From Dechloromonas sp. H13 (GTDB lineage Bacteria; Pseudomonadota; Gammaproteobacteria; Burkholderiales; Rhodocyclaceae): a stretch of DNA of 64,000 bases. A model generated the notes under the pieces. It was not told the DNA's origin, did no database searches, and saw nothing but the letters and a program-made list of their open reading frames with translations. A program made the position numbers and the translations under genes. Location: the NCBI RefSeq assembly GCF_009469615.1, contig NZ_SSXX01000003.1, forward strand, positions 124,001-188,000, read 5' to 3'. This document shows, piece after piece, positions 49,098 through 57,658 of the stretch; the first letter of the stretch is position 1; each line of letters starts with the position of its first letter.

Positions 49098-49288
49098 GTC
49101 AGATACGACCGATGCCAGAGCAGGTGAAGAAAGGCGAATTCGTGACTATGACTTTAGTTGTAGCGAGTATCTGAAGTTGTTCCAGGAACATCATCAGTGC
49201 ATAATTTGTGGGCTTTTCACCGAAAAGCAAAAGCACCAACAACAAGACGTGGCGGCATCTTCGTCAGGCGGTCTACAAGGGACGGAAA
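49098..49288. other. Short gap before the chaperone cluster
   Basis: 191 bp between the AbiE pair and the GrpE-like gene. No clear terminator was found. An in-frame upstream extension of the GrpE-like gene from a GTG at 49208 is possible but has no ribosome-binding site. The promoter of the chaperone cluster is expected here. Confidence 0.4.
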
Positions 49289-49666
49289 ATGGGGGATGAA
49301 AGCAGCAACCCGACAGCCGAGGGGCTGGAAAAGGCTCTCCTCGACCTCGTAATTGAGAGCTGGCGCTTCACCAAGCTCTTCCAGCGTCTTCTGACGAAGG
49401 TTGATGCCGGCGAAGGCACCCGTTACATCAACCAATACCGCTACTACCTCAAGCGCCTGGACGATTGCCTGAGCCAGGCCGGATTTCACGTTGCAAACAT
49501 CGAAGGTCACCCCTACGACGCAGGCATGGCTGCCAGCGCGCTCAATATTGGTGATTTCGGACCCGATGACGTGCTTCTCGTCGATCAGATGGTTGAGCCC
49601 ATCATCATGGGGCCTGACGGCCTTGTACGCTCAGGAACGGTAATGCTTCGGAAGGTAGCAGAATGA
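49289..49666 (+). CDS. GrpE-like nucleotide exchange factor, 125 aa
   Basis: A short protein with helices (LDLVIESWRFTKLFQRLLTK, YYLKRLDDCLSQAGF). It ends in a beta-type segment (VDQMVEPIIMGPDGLVRSGTVMLRKV) that strongly resembles the C-terminal GrpE beta domain. It lacks the long N-terminal paired helix of true GrpE. It overlaps the Hsp70-like gene by 4 bp (ATGA), as expected for a dedicated exchange factor. AAGGGACGG precedes the ATG. Confidence 0.72.
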   Translation: MGDESSNPTAEGLEKALLDLVIESWRFTKLFQRLLTKVDAGEGTRYINQYRYYLKRLDDCLSQAGFHVANIEGHPYDAGMAASALNIGDFGPDDVLLVDQMVEPIIMGPDGLVRSGTVMLRKVAE

Positions 49667-52158
49667 AGAACTACGTAGGGATTGATCTCGGAACGACCAA
49701 CAGCGCCATCTGCTCCTACGACGGCGAGAACGTCAAGCTCTACAAGAGCCCTGAGCAGCACGATGTCACGCCTTCCGCGATCTTCATCGACAAGCGCGGC
49801 AACAAGTACGTCGGCGCACGGGCCTACAACAACTCGGCCCGAAATCCCGACAACGCCGCTGTGCTCTTCAAGCGCCTGATGGGCACAAGCACCCCGATCA
49901 AGCTGCCGGCGATCAACCTGACGATGCGCCCCGAGGAATGCTCGGCGGAGATTTTGCGGGTACTGTTCGGCTTTCTGCCCGAGGAAATCCGCAACGATCC
50001 TGAGACGGGAACGGTGATCACTGTTCCGGCGGCCTTCAATCAGATGCAGAAGGACTCCACCATGTCGGCCGCCGAAGCGGCGGGCCTCGGCAAGGTCGCT
50101 CTGATGCAAGAGCCGGTCGCGGCGGTGATGAGCGTCATGCGCCATCGCAAGGGCGACGGTGTGTTCCTCGTCTATGACCTCGGCGGCGGAACACTGGATA
50201 TCGCCATCGCCGAAAGCATCGCCGGGAGAGTGAATCTGCTGGCCCACGGCGGCATAGCCATGTGCGGCGGACGCGACTTCGACCGCATCCTGCTCGACAA
50301 TGTAGTCAAGCCCTGGTTGTTGAATAACTTCGATCTCCCTGAGGATTTCACCGTCAATCCGCAATATAAGTCGCTCGTCAGGATGGCGACGTGGGCGGCG
50401 GAGAAGGCCAAGATTGAGCTGTCCTCGAAAGAGGAAGCCGTCATTGGCCTGTCCGAAACCGAACTGGGAGCCAAGGACGCGTCGGGCGAGGAAATGTACC
50501 TCGACATCCCGTTCCCGCGTTCTTTGCTCGACGAGTTGATCGAGCCCAAGATTAGTGAATCGATCCAGGCAGCTCGGGAGACGATGGAGAAGGCGGGTCT
50601 GACACCGCACGACATCGAGCGTGTAGTCTTCGTTGGCGGCCCAACCCACTACAAGCCACTGCGCGACAAGGTGGCCTTCGAGCTTGGCATCGCGCCGTCG
50701 ACCGACGTGAATCCGATGACCGCTGTTGCCGAAGGTGCTGCCGTATTCGCGGAATCCATCGACTGGAATTCGATGACGCGCGGACGCAAGAGCACCCGTG
50801 GCGCCATCAGTGCCGGCGGTCGGCTCGATCTGGCGTTCAATTACATCGCCCGTACCCCGGATTCGCGCGCCAAGATCGCCGTCAAGCTTGGCGGTACCGC
50901 ATTGGCTGGTGCTGCCTTCCAGGTCGATAGCCTGGACACCGGGTGGTCATCAGGCCGCGTCGCCTTGAAGGATGGGGCCACGGTCGAAGTTACCCTCTCC
51001 AAGCCTGGCGAAAACACCTTCAAGATTTTCGTCTTCGATTCGACTGGTGGGCCGATCTCGCTGGAGAACAGCAAGATCGTTATCACCAGAACGGCTGCCA
51101 CCATCGATGGCATTCCGTCTTCGTCATCCATTGGTATCGAGGTCCTCGACAAGCTCGGTGGCCGCGCGGTGCTCGACTTCATCGTCAAGGAAGGTGATTC
51201 ATTACCAAAGAAAGGCCAGAAGACCTACAAGGCCGGTGAATCCTTGAAGGCAGGCAGTAACGGCGTCATCAACTTCAAGCTGTGGGAAGGGGACATTGAT
51301 GACCCAGTGACCGACAACCGGCCGATTGGTCTCTTTACGATCCGTGGCCACGACTTCGAAAGCGGCGTGATCTCGGCCGGTGCTGACCTGATCTGCGAGT
51401 ACGAAGCATCCGACTCCGGCAACATCTGGTTGTCTGTCACCGTGCCCAGCATCGGTGGCACGTTCAACAGCACTCACAACTTCTATTCGCGTGATGGCGG
51501 GTTGATCGATTACACCAGCGCCTCATTGCAGGTTCGCGAGGATGCGGAAACGGTTCGGTCCCGTGTCCAGGCCGTATCCCAGAAGGTCGACAACCCGAAG
51601 TTGGATCAAGCCATGGAGAAGCTCCACCAGGCCGCCAACCTTAAGGACGGTGAGAGCGACCCGGAAACTGCCAAGCAAGCCATGGACAGCGTTCTCGAAG
51701 CCAAAAAGCTGCTGGCGCAGGTCAGGAAGGAACACATCAAGGAAATTCGACAGCTCGACTTGGATCGGTGCGTCAATTTCTTCAATGAAAGCGTTCGCCA
51801 ATACGCGAGACCAACGGAAGTTTCTGCATTCGATAACCTGTCTCGCACCGCTCAGCGTTCCATCGACAGCAACAGCTCAGACTTTGAGAGCCACCTTGGG
51901 CAGCTCAGAGGAAAGAACTTCGAAATCCTCTGGCGCCAGGACTGGTTCGTGGTCGACTGGTTTAAGAACCTTGCCGAGGAAACATACCTTTTCCCGGACA
52001 AGCGCAAGCACGCCGAACTGGTAGCAATCGGACAGGAAGCGATCAAGGCCGACGAGATCGACAAGCTCCGGCGCGTCGTCTGGGAACTCGACAACATGAA
52101 GGTTGGCACGGCTGCGGAAGACGAGATGTTCGCGACTGCCAATATCGTTCGGGGATGA
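49663..52158 (+). CDS. Divergent Hsp70 (DnaK-like) chaperone, 831 aa
   Basis: A full actin-like ATPase domain: GIDLGTTNSAIC (6-17), TVPAAFNQMQKDST, LMQEPVAAV, VYDLGGGTLDIAI, GGRDFDRILLDNVV and VFVGGPTHYKPL. The C-terminal half is not like DnaK: after the linker it has unusual beta-rich repeats (residues about 370-620), then a helical region to 831, making it about 190 aa longer than DnaK. It is likely specialised for particular clients. It sits between a GrpE-like and an AAA+ gene, 3 bp from the latter. Confidence 0.92.
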   Translation: MKNYVGIDLGTTNSAICSYDGENVKLYKSPEQHDVTPSAIFIDKRGNKYVGARAYNNSARNPDNAAVLFKRLMGTSTPIKLPAINLTMRPEECSAEILRVLFGFLPEEIRNDPETGTVITVPAAFNQMQKDSTMSAAEAAGLGKVALMQEPVAAVMSVMRHRKGDGVFLVYDLGGGTLDIAIAESIAGRVNLLAHGGIAMCGGRDFDRILLDNVVKPWLLNNFDLPEDFTVNPQYKSLVRMATWAAEKAKIELSSKEEAVIGLSETELGAKDASGEEMYLDIPFPRSLLDELIEPKISESIQAARETMEKAGLTPHDIERVVFVGGPTHYKPLRDKVAFELGIAPSTDVNPMTAVAEGAAVFAESIDWNSMTRGRKSTRGAISAGGRLDLAFNYIARTPDSRAKIAVKLGGTALAGAAFQVDSLDTGWSSGRVALKDGATVEVTLSKPGENTFKIFVFDSTGGPISLENSKIVITRTAATIDGIPSSSSIGIEVLDKLGGRAVLDFIVKEGDSLPKKGQKTYKAGESLKAGSNGVINFKLWEGDIDDPVTDNRPIGLFTIRGHDFESGVISAGADLICEYEASDSGNIWLSVTVPSIGGTFNSTHNFYSRDGGLIDYTSASLQVREDAETVRSRVQAVSQKVDNPKLDQAMEKLHQAANLKDGESDPETAKQAMDSVLEAKKLLAQVRKEHIKEIRQLDLDRCVNFFNESVRQYARPTEVSAFDNLSRTAQRSIDSNSSDFESHLGQLRGKNFEILWRQDWFVVDWFKNLAEETYLFPDKRKHAELVAIGQEAIKADEIDKLRRVVWELDNMKVGTAAEDEMFATANIVRG

Positions 52159-52161
52159 TCC

Positions 52162-53580
52162 ATGCCCCTTGATGCTTGGTTGCCGGTAGGACTCTCGCTG
52201 CCTGATGGGGCAAAGGTGCGACTCGTTTTGCATGAGGGCGTCGACTGGCAAATCTTCGAGGCGCAGGGTGGCGGTCATGCCTTGGTGGTCAAAGAATCTC
52301 TGCACCAGCACTGGGTTGACTCGAAGCTCATCGAACCAGGCGTCTTTGTACCGTTCTCCTTTGGTGGCGATAGCCTCTTCGAGGCGTCCTGCGGAAGCGG
52401 GCATGTTCTTTCTCCGATCACGGCCTGCAAGTCCCCTGACTCTAAGAACGAGGCGCTGGCCTTTGCCGATGCCCTTCTTGCCACGAGGCAACTCGATCCC
52501 GAAAGCCCTTTCCAGGATGCGATCTATGTCGAGAAGCTCTCCAGGCTTCTGCCGACCTACAGCCTTACAGCCCGAGTTCCCGACGATGTGGTATTCGGCT
52601 CCTGGATCACCGGAGGCGTGCCGGTTTCGGTCACGGCCTTCCGGCGGCTCCGGACACTCGTTAGCTGGTTGGGTGAGCAACACCTGCGTGAAGTTGTGCA
52701 GCGGGCTGGCTTCACGGCGCCGGCAACTTCAGGAAGAACACGTGCTGCGGCGAAGGTAGCCGACGCAAAGGCACAACCAGGGGAAGAACCGAAGGAACCG
52801 GTACCCGAGACATTCTCATTGGCCGGCAGGCCGGAACTCGAAAATTTCCTGATTGAGCACGTCATCGACATCATCGAGAACAAGGAGCGCTACAAGGCCC
52901 TTGGTATCGAATTTCCTTCGGCGATCATTCTTCATGGACCCCCTGGCTGCGGCAAGACGTTCGCGATTGAACGCCTCGTCGAGTATCTGGGTTGGCCAAG
53001 CTTCCAGATCGAAGCCTCCAGTGTTGCCAGCCCATTCATTCACGAGACGAGCAAGAAGGTTGCAGAGGTCTTCGACAAGGCCATCAAAAACTCGCCATCG
53101 GTTCTCGTCATCGACGAAATGGAAGCGTTCCTCGCAGATCGGCAGATGGGCGCCGGGTCAAGCCACCACAGGGTAGAAGAGGTGGCTGAGTTCCTTCGCC
53201 GTATTCCAGAGGCGATCAAGAACGAGGTCCTGATCGTCGCGATGACCAACCGAATCGAGATGATCGATCCGGCGATTCTGAGACGAGGCCGGTTCGATCA
53301 CGTCGTGAAGGTCGATATGGCATCGGAATACGAAGTGCTGTCGTTACTTCAAAACCTGGTGGGCCAGTTGCCACAGGAGGGCGAGATCGACCTGTCGTCG
53401 CTGGCCAAGAAGCTTTCTGGGCGTCCCCTATCGGATGTCGCCTTCGTGGTCAGGGAAGGGGCTCGGATCGCCGCACGATCCGGCAAGGACAAGTTGAACC
53501 AGGAGAGTCTGGCTAAGGCGCTTGAAGCTTCCCCTGCCAGGGATGAGGACGGCGGACATCGGAAGATCGGGTTCGTTTGA
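52162..53580 (+). CDS. AAA+ ATPase of the Cdc48/FtsH-like clade, 472 aa
   Basis: The N-terminal 210 residues are unique to this protein. The AAA+ module has Walker A GPPGCGKT (259-266), Walker B VLVIDEME (314-321), sensor 1 (AMTNR) and an arginine finger RRGRFD (374-379), then a small helical lid domain. No protease or second ATPase domain follows. It would act as a hexameric unfoldase or remodelling enzyme, probably handling clients with the Hsp70. The start is 3 bp after the Hsp70 stop. Confidence 0.9.
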   Translation: MPLDAWLPVGLSLPDGAKVRLVLHEGVDWQIFEAQGGGHALVVKESLHQHWVDSKLIEPGVFVPFSFGGDSLFEASCGSGHVLSPITACKSPDSKNEALAFADALLATRQLDPESPFQDAIYVEKLSRLLPTYSLTARVPDDVVFGSWITGGVPVSVTAFRRLRTLVSWLGEQHLREVVQRAGFTAPATSGRTRAAAKVADAKAQPGEEPKEPVPETFSLAGRPELENFLIEHVIDIIENKERYKALGIEFPSAIILHGPPGCGKTFAIERLVEYLGWPSFQIEASSVASPFIHETSKKVAEVFDKAIKNSPSVLVIDEMEAFLADRQMGAGSSHHRVEEVAEFLRRIPEAIKNEVLIVAMTNRIEMIDPAILRRGRFDHVVKVDMASEYEVLSLLQNLVGQLPQEGEIDLSSLAKKLSGRPLSDVAFVVREGARIAARSGKDKLNQESLAKALEASPARDEDGGHRKIGFV

Positions 53581-53592
53581 AGTGAGTCAGCC

Positions 53593-54969
53593 ATGTCAGA
53601 TAGAAAGAACGACGGAAAAGGATTTGCTGGGCTCGATTCGCTGGTGTCCGACGTTTCGGACGATGTTCGGAACGTAAGCAGCAAACCTGCACAGCCCCGC
53701 CAGGAAACACCCCGAACAACGCCCCCTAGTCCGCCCTCGGTTCAGGCGGAGCCGGTACAGCCGCAGCCCACGCCACAATCGAGACCAACTCCGATTGCTT
53801 CAGGCAAGCAACCTTCAGGAGGGAAGAATTGGCTCGTATGGGGCGGCATCATCCTCTTCTTGATCTGGGTCTTCGGAAACTCTGGCAAGTCGAACAACAA
53901 CACGTCTTACTCGCCGTCGCCGTCCTATTCTTCCTCGCCTGCACCTGCACCTGCACCTGCTCCTGCGCCAGCGGCTGCACCCGCTCCGGCAGTTGTTTCC
54001 TCAAATGGTGAGAAACCGCCGGCGGGGAACGGCCTGTCCTTCAATCGGGAGCAAATTCGCTATTGCCTGACTGAGAAATATCGCGTCTCAGCCATTGAAA
54101 GCATTGTCGATAACACACGCAGCAACGAGGTCGCAGCGTACAACGCGATGGTCGATGACTACAACAGCCGTTGCAGTCATTTCCGCTATCGGAGAGGGAT
54201 GCTGGAAGGCGTTCGGTCTGAAGTTGATGCAAGGGCCGATGAGATACGGAACGCAGCTCAAAGCACGTGGGTTAGGCAGGTACTAGGCATCAGTTCGTTG
54301 GCCGCACCATCATCGGGTGCGAATGCGCAACGAGCCGCTGTTCAACCCTCACCGCCGCCATTAGCAAATTCCGTGGCGGCAGCACCGTTAGCACCTTCGA
54401 CACCACAGTCTTCCGCGAGTAGCGTGCAAGACTTGACCTCCGCCGAAAGGGAATCGCTTGAAGCCGCGTGCTCTCAGGACAAGTACCTCAATGGACCAGC
54501 AGCGTACAACCGATGCATTACGAATCAAATCGCCTTGCTCAGCCGAGGGAATCGGAGGCCGAACTTGTCGGCACTAAGTTCGGCTGAGAGGGAATCGATT
54601 GAGGCAGCCTGCTCACAGGACAAATACCTCAACGGCCCAGCCGCTTACAACCAATGTCTGACGAATCAGCTTGCGGCGGTGAATAGACAATCCGGCAGAC
54701 CAAACCTATCAGGCCTGAATTCTGCCGAGCACGAATCAATTGAGGCTGCGTGCTCGCAAGACAAGTATCTGAATGGTCCGGCAGCCTACAACTCGTGCCT
54801 TAACCGGCAGCTAGCCGCCCTGAGCCAAAGCGGGAGTCGCCCGTCTTTGGCTGGACTTTCTTCAAACGACAGAAATTCGATAGAGCTGGCTTGCTCCCAG
54901 GACAAGTACCTGAACGGGCCTGCGGCGTACAACTCGTGTGTATCGCGGCAACTCATGAGATCGCGATAA
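53593..54969 (+). CDS. Single-pass membrane protein with four Cys-containing repeats, 458 aa
   Basis: A short N-terminal peptide KGFAGLDSLVSD (9-20), a Pro-rich linker, one membrane helix (residues about 80-95) and an Ala/Pro-rich spacer come first. Next are a helical domain (QIRYCLTEKYRVSAIESIV, then YNSRC) and four tandem repeats of about 45 aa from about residue 280, each containing AACSQDKYLNGPAAYN-x-C. With N-in topology the repeats would be periplasmic and each could form a disulfide. No known family. The same N-terminal peptide and topology occur in the 596-aa protein at 57659. Confidence 0.85.
   Translation: MSDRKNDGKGFAGLDSLVSDVSDDVRNVSSKPAQPRQETPRTTPPSPPSVQAEPVQPQPTPQSRPTPIASGKQPSGGKNWLVWGGIILFLIWVFGNSGKSNNNTSYSPSPSYSSSPAPAPAPAPAPAAAPAPAVVSSNGEKPPAGNGLSFNREQIRYCLTEKYRVSAIESIVDNTRSNEVAAYNAMVDDYNSRCSHFRYRRGMLEGVRSEVDARADEIRNAAQSTWVRQVLGISSLAAPSSGANAQRAAVQPSPPPLANSVAAAPLAPSTPQSSASSVQDLTSAERESLEAACSQDKYLNGPAAYNRCITNQIALLSRGNRRPNLSALSSAERESIEAACSQDKYLNGPAAYNQCLTNQLAAVNRQSGRPNLSGLNSAEHESIEAACSQDKYLNGPAAYNSCLNRQLAALSQSGSRPSLAGLSSNDRNSIELACSQDKYLNGPAAYNSCVSRQLMRSR
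54436..54966 (+). repeat. Four in-frame tandem repeats in the membrane protein gene
   Basis: Four copies with about 130-bp period encode ESIEAACSQDKYLNGPAAYN-type units. The nucleotide copies have diverged at third positions while the protein is kept, which points to selection on the protein. Confidence 0.85.
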
Positions 54970-56972
54970 TGACTAAGGCAATTTGCTTCAATTGCGGAGC
55001 TGAGAAGTTCGGGGCATTTACCCAGTGCTCCGCATGCAAGGCGGCCCCAAGCAACCAGGAACAGCTCGAAACCTCAATGGCTCTGTGCGAGCACATGCAT
55101 TCGAGCCAACAACTGGTCGTCTTCGCCGAGGACATCCGTCGGCATCGGAGATTGGTGTTTGGACCTGGCGTTCTTGATCAAGCTCGCGAGGCGCTCAAAG
55201 ACCCGCAATTGGTATCGATGCTGGGTCTGGTGGTCAAGAACGTAAGCCAGGAGTCTCAAAGACCCTCATCGTCGCCGCCTCGGCCAAGTCCAGCCGAGGC
55301 CACAAGCTTCAAGGTCCGGCGCGACGCTCCTGAGAACACCGACCTTCACAAGACAGCGTTCGCAATCCTGGATGTAACGACCAGGGACAACCGTCGAAGG
55401 ATCGTCGAGCAGGCGGAAGAACGTAGCCTTTCGATGGATCACGAGCTTTGCACGAAGGCTCGCTCGGACTTAACCAATCCGCGCAATCGCCTTTCCGTGG
55501 AAATTTCCTGGCTTCCGGGTATTTCGCCAAAGCGGGCATCAGCCTACTGCACGCTCATCAAGCACGACCTGGACAAGTTCATGTCAGTAGCCGAGGATGA
55601 GTCGCCGCTGGTTAAGTCGAACCTGATCGCGGCGGCGCTGGATCTGTTCGATGCCGACATGGACGCCGACGACTGGGCAACATGGATTTGCCAATTGGCC
55701 TCGGAGTCCGACCAGATTGACGCCGAGGATGTCTTCCGGCTCATCAACGAAGATCGTGCTGTTGCTGGATTTCCTCTCGTCTCAGCTCCTGAACTCGTTG
55801 AGGAGGAGGTCTCGAACCGCCGCCGGTACTTCAAGGATTCGATCAAGAACGCGATTGATCGCCTACCGACCAAGCGCATGATTGATGTCATGACTGATGT
55901 CGTTGATACGGCAACGGTGTCGGGGGAGGATGCAGCGCCATTATTGATCGACGAATTGATCGATAGCTATGAGCTGGGTGTTCGCTCGTTCCTTGATCGC
56001 GAGGCTGAGAACGTCGAGAAGCTAATCGGATCGATCAGAAATTGCGCGAGCGGTGGGGTTAGGGCGGTGGCGCCTCTGATCGACAAGCTCGATTCGGTTA
56101 TCCGCAACTGGGATCGGGTGGCTCAGCCGATACAGGTCAGCATGAAATCGCGTGGGCTTGAGCATGACCAAAGCCGACGTATGGCACTCGATGTGAGAAG
56201 CCTCGGGATTGATCTGTTCAATGAGCACCAAATGCTGGATCAGGCAGAGCGGATCACGCATCTCCTGAAAGATGTGTTTGCCGAACTGCCAGAGGTGGCT
56301 AATCGTCTCGAAGAGGATTCGGTCGCCATTTCGAACATCCACAGGGATCGCCAGAGAGAACAGAAGCGAGCCGACGACTGGGTAAGGGAAATCACCTTCG
56401 AGGCCCAGATTGGGCTGGTCTTCAAGGACACTCTGAAAATTTCACCGAACGGTGTCGAGTGGAAGGGCTCCCGAGTTGCACTCGACGACGTCACCGGAGT
56501 CGGTTGGGGGGCGACCCGGAATTCGGTCAATGGGGTACCGACCGGTACCGACTACTTCATCTATTGGTGCGACCAGCATAACGTCACGCGGGTCCAGCTC
56601 AACCGAGAAAACGTCTATTCGACTTTCATCGACAAGCTCTGGAAGGCGGTTGGTGTTCGGCTCTTGACCGACATGGTAAGTGGCCTGCGTGAAGGCGAGC
56701 GATATCGCTTTGGCGATGCAGTTCTCGACGATTCCGGTTTTGAACTGACCAAGAGCCATCTGTTCAGTGCTGATGAGAAGATCAAGGCGACTTGGGCTGA
56801 GCTGCAAATCTGGAGCGCCAATGGCTCGCTTTGTATCGGCAAGACCAACGACAAGAAGGCCGTTCTGACACTGCCGTATCAGGGTGCCAACAACGCGCAC
56901 GTTCTGGAGGCCGCGATTCGGACGCTATTCAAGACCGGCAATCCCAAGCTGAGCAGCATCCTCGAAGACTAA
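54969..56972 (+). CDS. Zinc-ribbon protein with J-like segment, 667 aa
   Basis: The N-terminus carries a zinc ribbon (C6-x2-C9 and C20-x2-C23). A segment at about 127-185 (HKTAFAILDVTTRDNRRRIVEQAEERSL, then ARSDLTNPRNRLSVEISWLPG) has the helix pattern of a J-domain but lacks HPD. After a long helical middle comes a C-terminal beta-rich domain with TLKISPNGVEWKGSRVALDDVTGV, reminiscent of PH/GRAM-type folds. It is probably a co-chaperone or client adaptor of the Hsp70. The ATG overlaps the preceding stop (TAATG). Confidence 0.78.
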   Translation: MTKAICFNCGAEKFGAFTQCSACKAAPSNQEQLETSMALCEHMHSSQQLVVFAEDIRRHRRLVFGPGVLDQAREALKDPQLVSMLGLVVKNVSQESQRPSSSPPRPSPAEATSFKVRRDAPENTDLHKTAFAILDVTTRDNRRRIVEQAEERSLSMDHELCTKARSDLTNPRNRLSVEISWLPGISPKRASAYCTLIKHDLDKFMSVAEDESPLVKSNLIAAALDLFDADMDADDWATWICQLASESDQIDAEDVFRLINEDRAVAGFPLVSAPELVEEEVSNRRRYFKDSIKNAIDRLPTKRMIDVMTDVVDTATVSGEDAAPLLIDELIDSYELGVRSFLDREAENVEKLIGSIRNCASGGVRAVAPLIDKLDSVIRNWDRVAQPIQVSMKSRGLEHDQSRRMALDVRSLGIDLFNEHQMLDQAERITHLLKDVFAELPEVANRLEEDSVAISNIHRDRQREQKRADDWVREITFEAQIGLVFKDTLKISPNGVEWKGSRVALDDVTGVGWGATRNSVNGVPTGTDYFIYWCDQHNVTRVQLNRENVYSTFIDKLWKAVGVRLLTDMVSGLREGERYRFGDAVLDDSGFELTKSHLFSADEKIKATWAELQIWSANGSLCIGKTNDKKAVLTLPYQGANNAHVLEAAIRTLFKTGNPKLSSILED

Positions 56973-57006
56973 ACAACAACCGACAACAAACCAGGGAGCA
57001 GGAATC

Positions 57007-57651
57007 ATGGGATTCTTTTCCAAGCTACTCGGCAAGGAAGAAGAGGGCAACAAGGCCCTCAGGGAAGCCATGCAGATGATCTGGAAAATCGTCGACGACG
57101 AGAAGTTCCAGAACACGCTTCTCGGCGATGATATGGAGGCTTTGCTGAAGAACACCCCGGCCATCGACGAGCGCCCCGATGGGGAAGGTGCCTTCGGGCT
57201 GGATGAGCGCAACCCAATTCCCGTCAATGGTGCGATTGGCGAACTATCCTACCTATCCAGGCTGGAGACAACCAATGGCGAGAGGGTGATGTTCCATCGG
57301 ATTGGTGCGATAAACACCGTCGATGTCTTCGAGGCCGTGACGTACTCTGGCAGTGGGTGGTACATCTTCTTCGTCGATCTCTACCATCCGAGACGTTCCA
57401 GGAAGGCTCCTCCGGGGTTCCGTATAGCAAATGAGCCACGCCAGTTCAGCGGCTTCCACAATTACTGCTACAACTTCCCCTACGACTTCGCCGAGGCAAA
57501 GCAGGCGTCCGCTGAATTGCTTCGTATGGCCTACATCCCCCTTGGGAACGTCATGCCTCAGATTGAAAAGAAGGTCTTCTCCCGACCGATGTCCCACAAG
57601 GCCAAGCTCGACATCGTAAAGAGCAAGATGTCCAGCCGGTCGGATATGTGA
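57007..57651 (+). CDS. Hypothetical protein of the chaperone cluster, 214 aa
   Basis: No family recognised. It begins MGFFSKLLGKEEEGNKALREAM, a start often seen in small membrane-associated or stress proteins, and has an aromatic-rich middle (SGWYIFFVDLYHP, FHNYCYNFPYDF). It is soluble, with no signal peptide. GGGAGCAGG precedes the ATG, and it lies 34 bp after the zinc-ribbon gene and 7 bp before the next, so it is part of the same operon. Confidence 0.75.
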   Translation: MGFFSKLLGKEEEGNKALREAMQMIWKIVDDEKFQNTLLGDDMEALLKNTPAIDERPDGEGAFGLDERNPIPVNGAIGELSYLSRLETTNGERVMFHRIGAINTVDVFEAVTYSGSGWYIFFVDLYHPRRSRKAPPGFRIANEPRQFSGFHNYCYNFPYDFAEAKQASAELLRMAYIPLGNVMPQIEKKVFSRPMSHKAKLDIVKSKMSSRSDM

Positions 57652-57658
57652 GAGGTCG

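Noticed and set aside
49098..49288. Longer GTG-started version of the GrpE-like gene (from 49208)
   Set aside because: The extra 27 residues are low in complexity and have no ribosome-binding site. The ATG at 49289 has AAGGGACGG upstream.
54436..54966. Regular ~130-bp repeats considered as a CRISPR array or satellite
   Set aside because: The repeats are in frame, conserve protein better than DNA, and have no repeat-spacer pattern. They are protein repeats.
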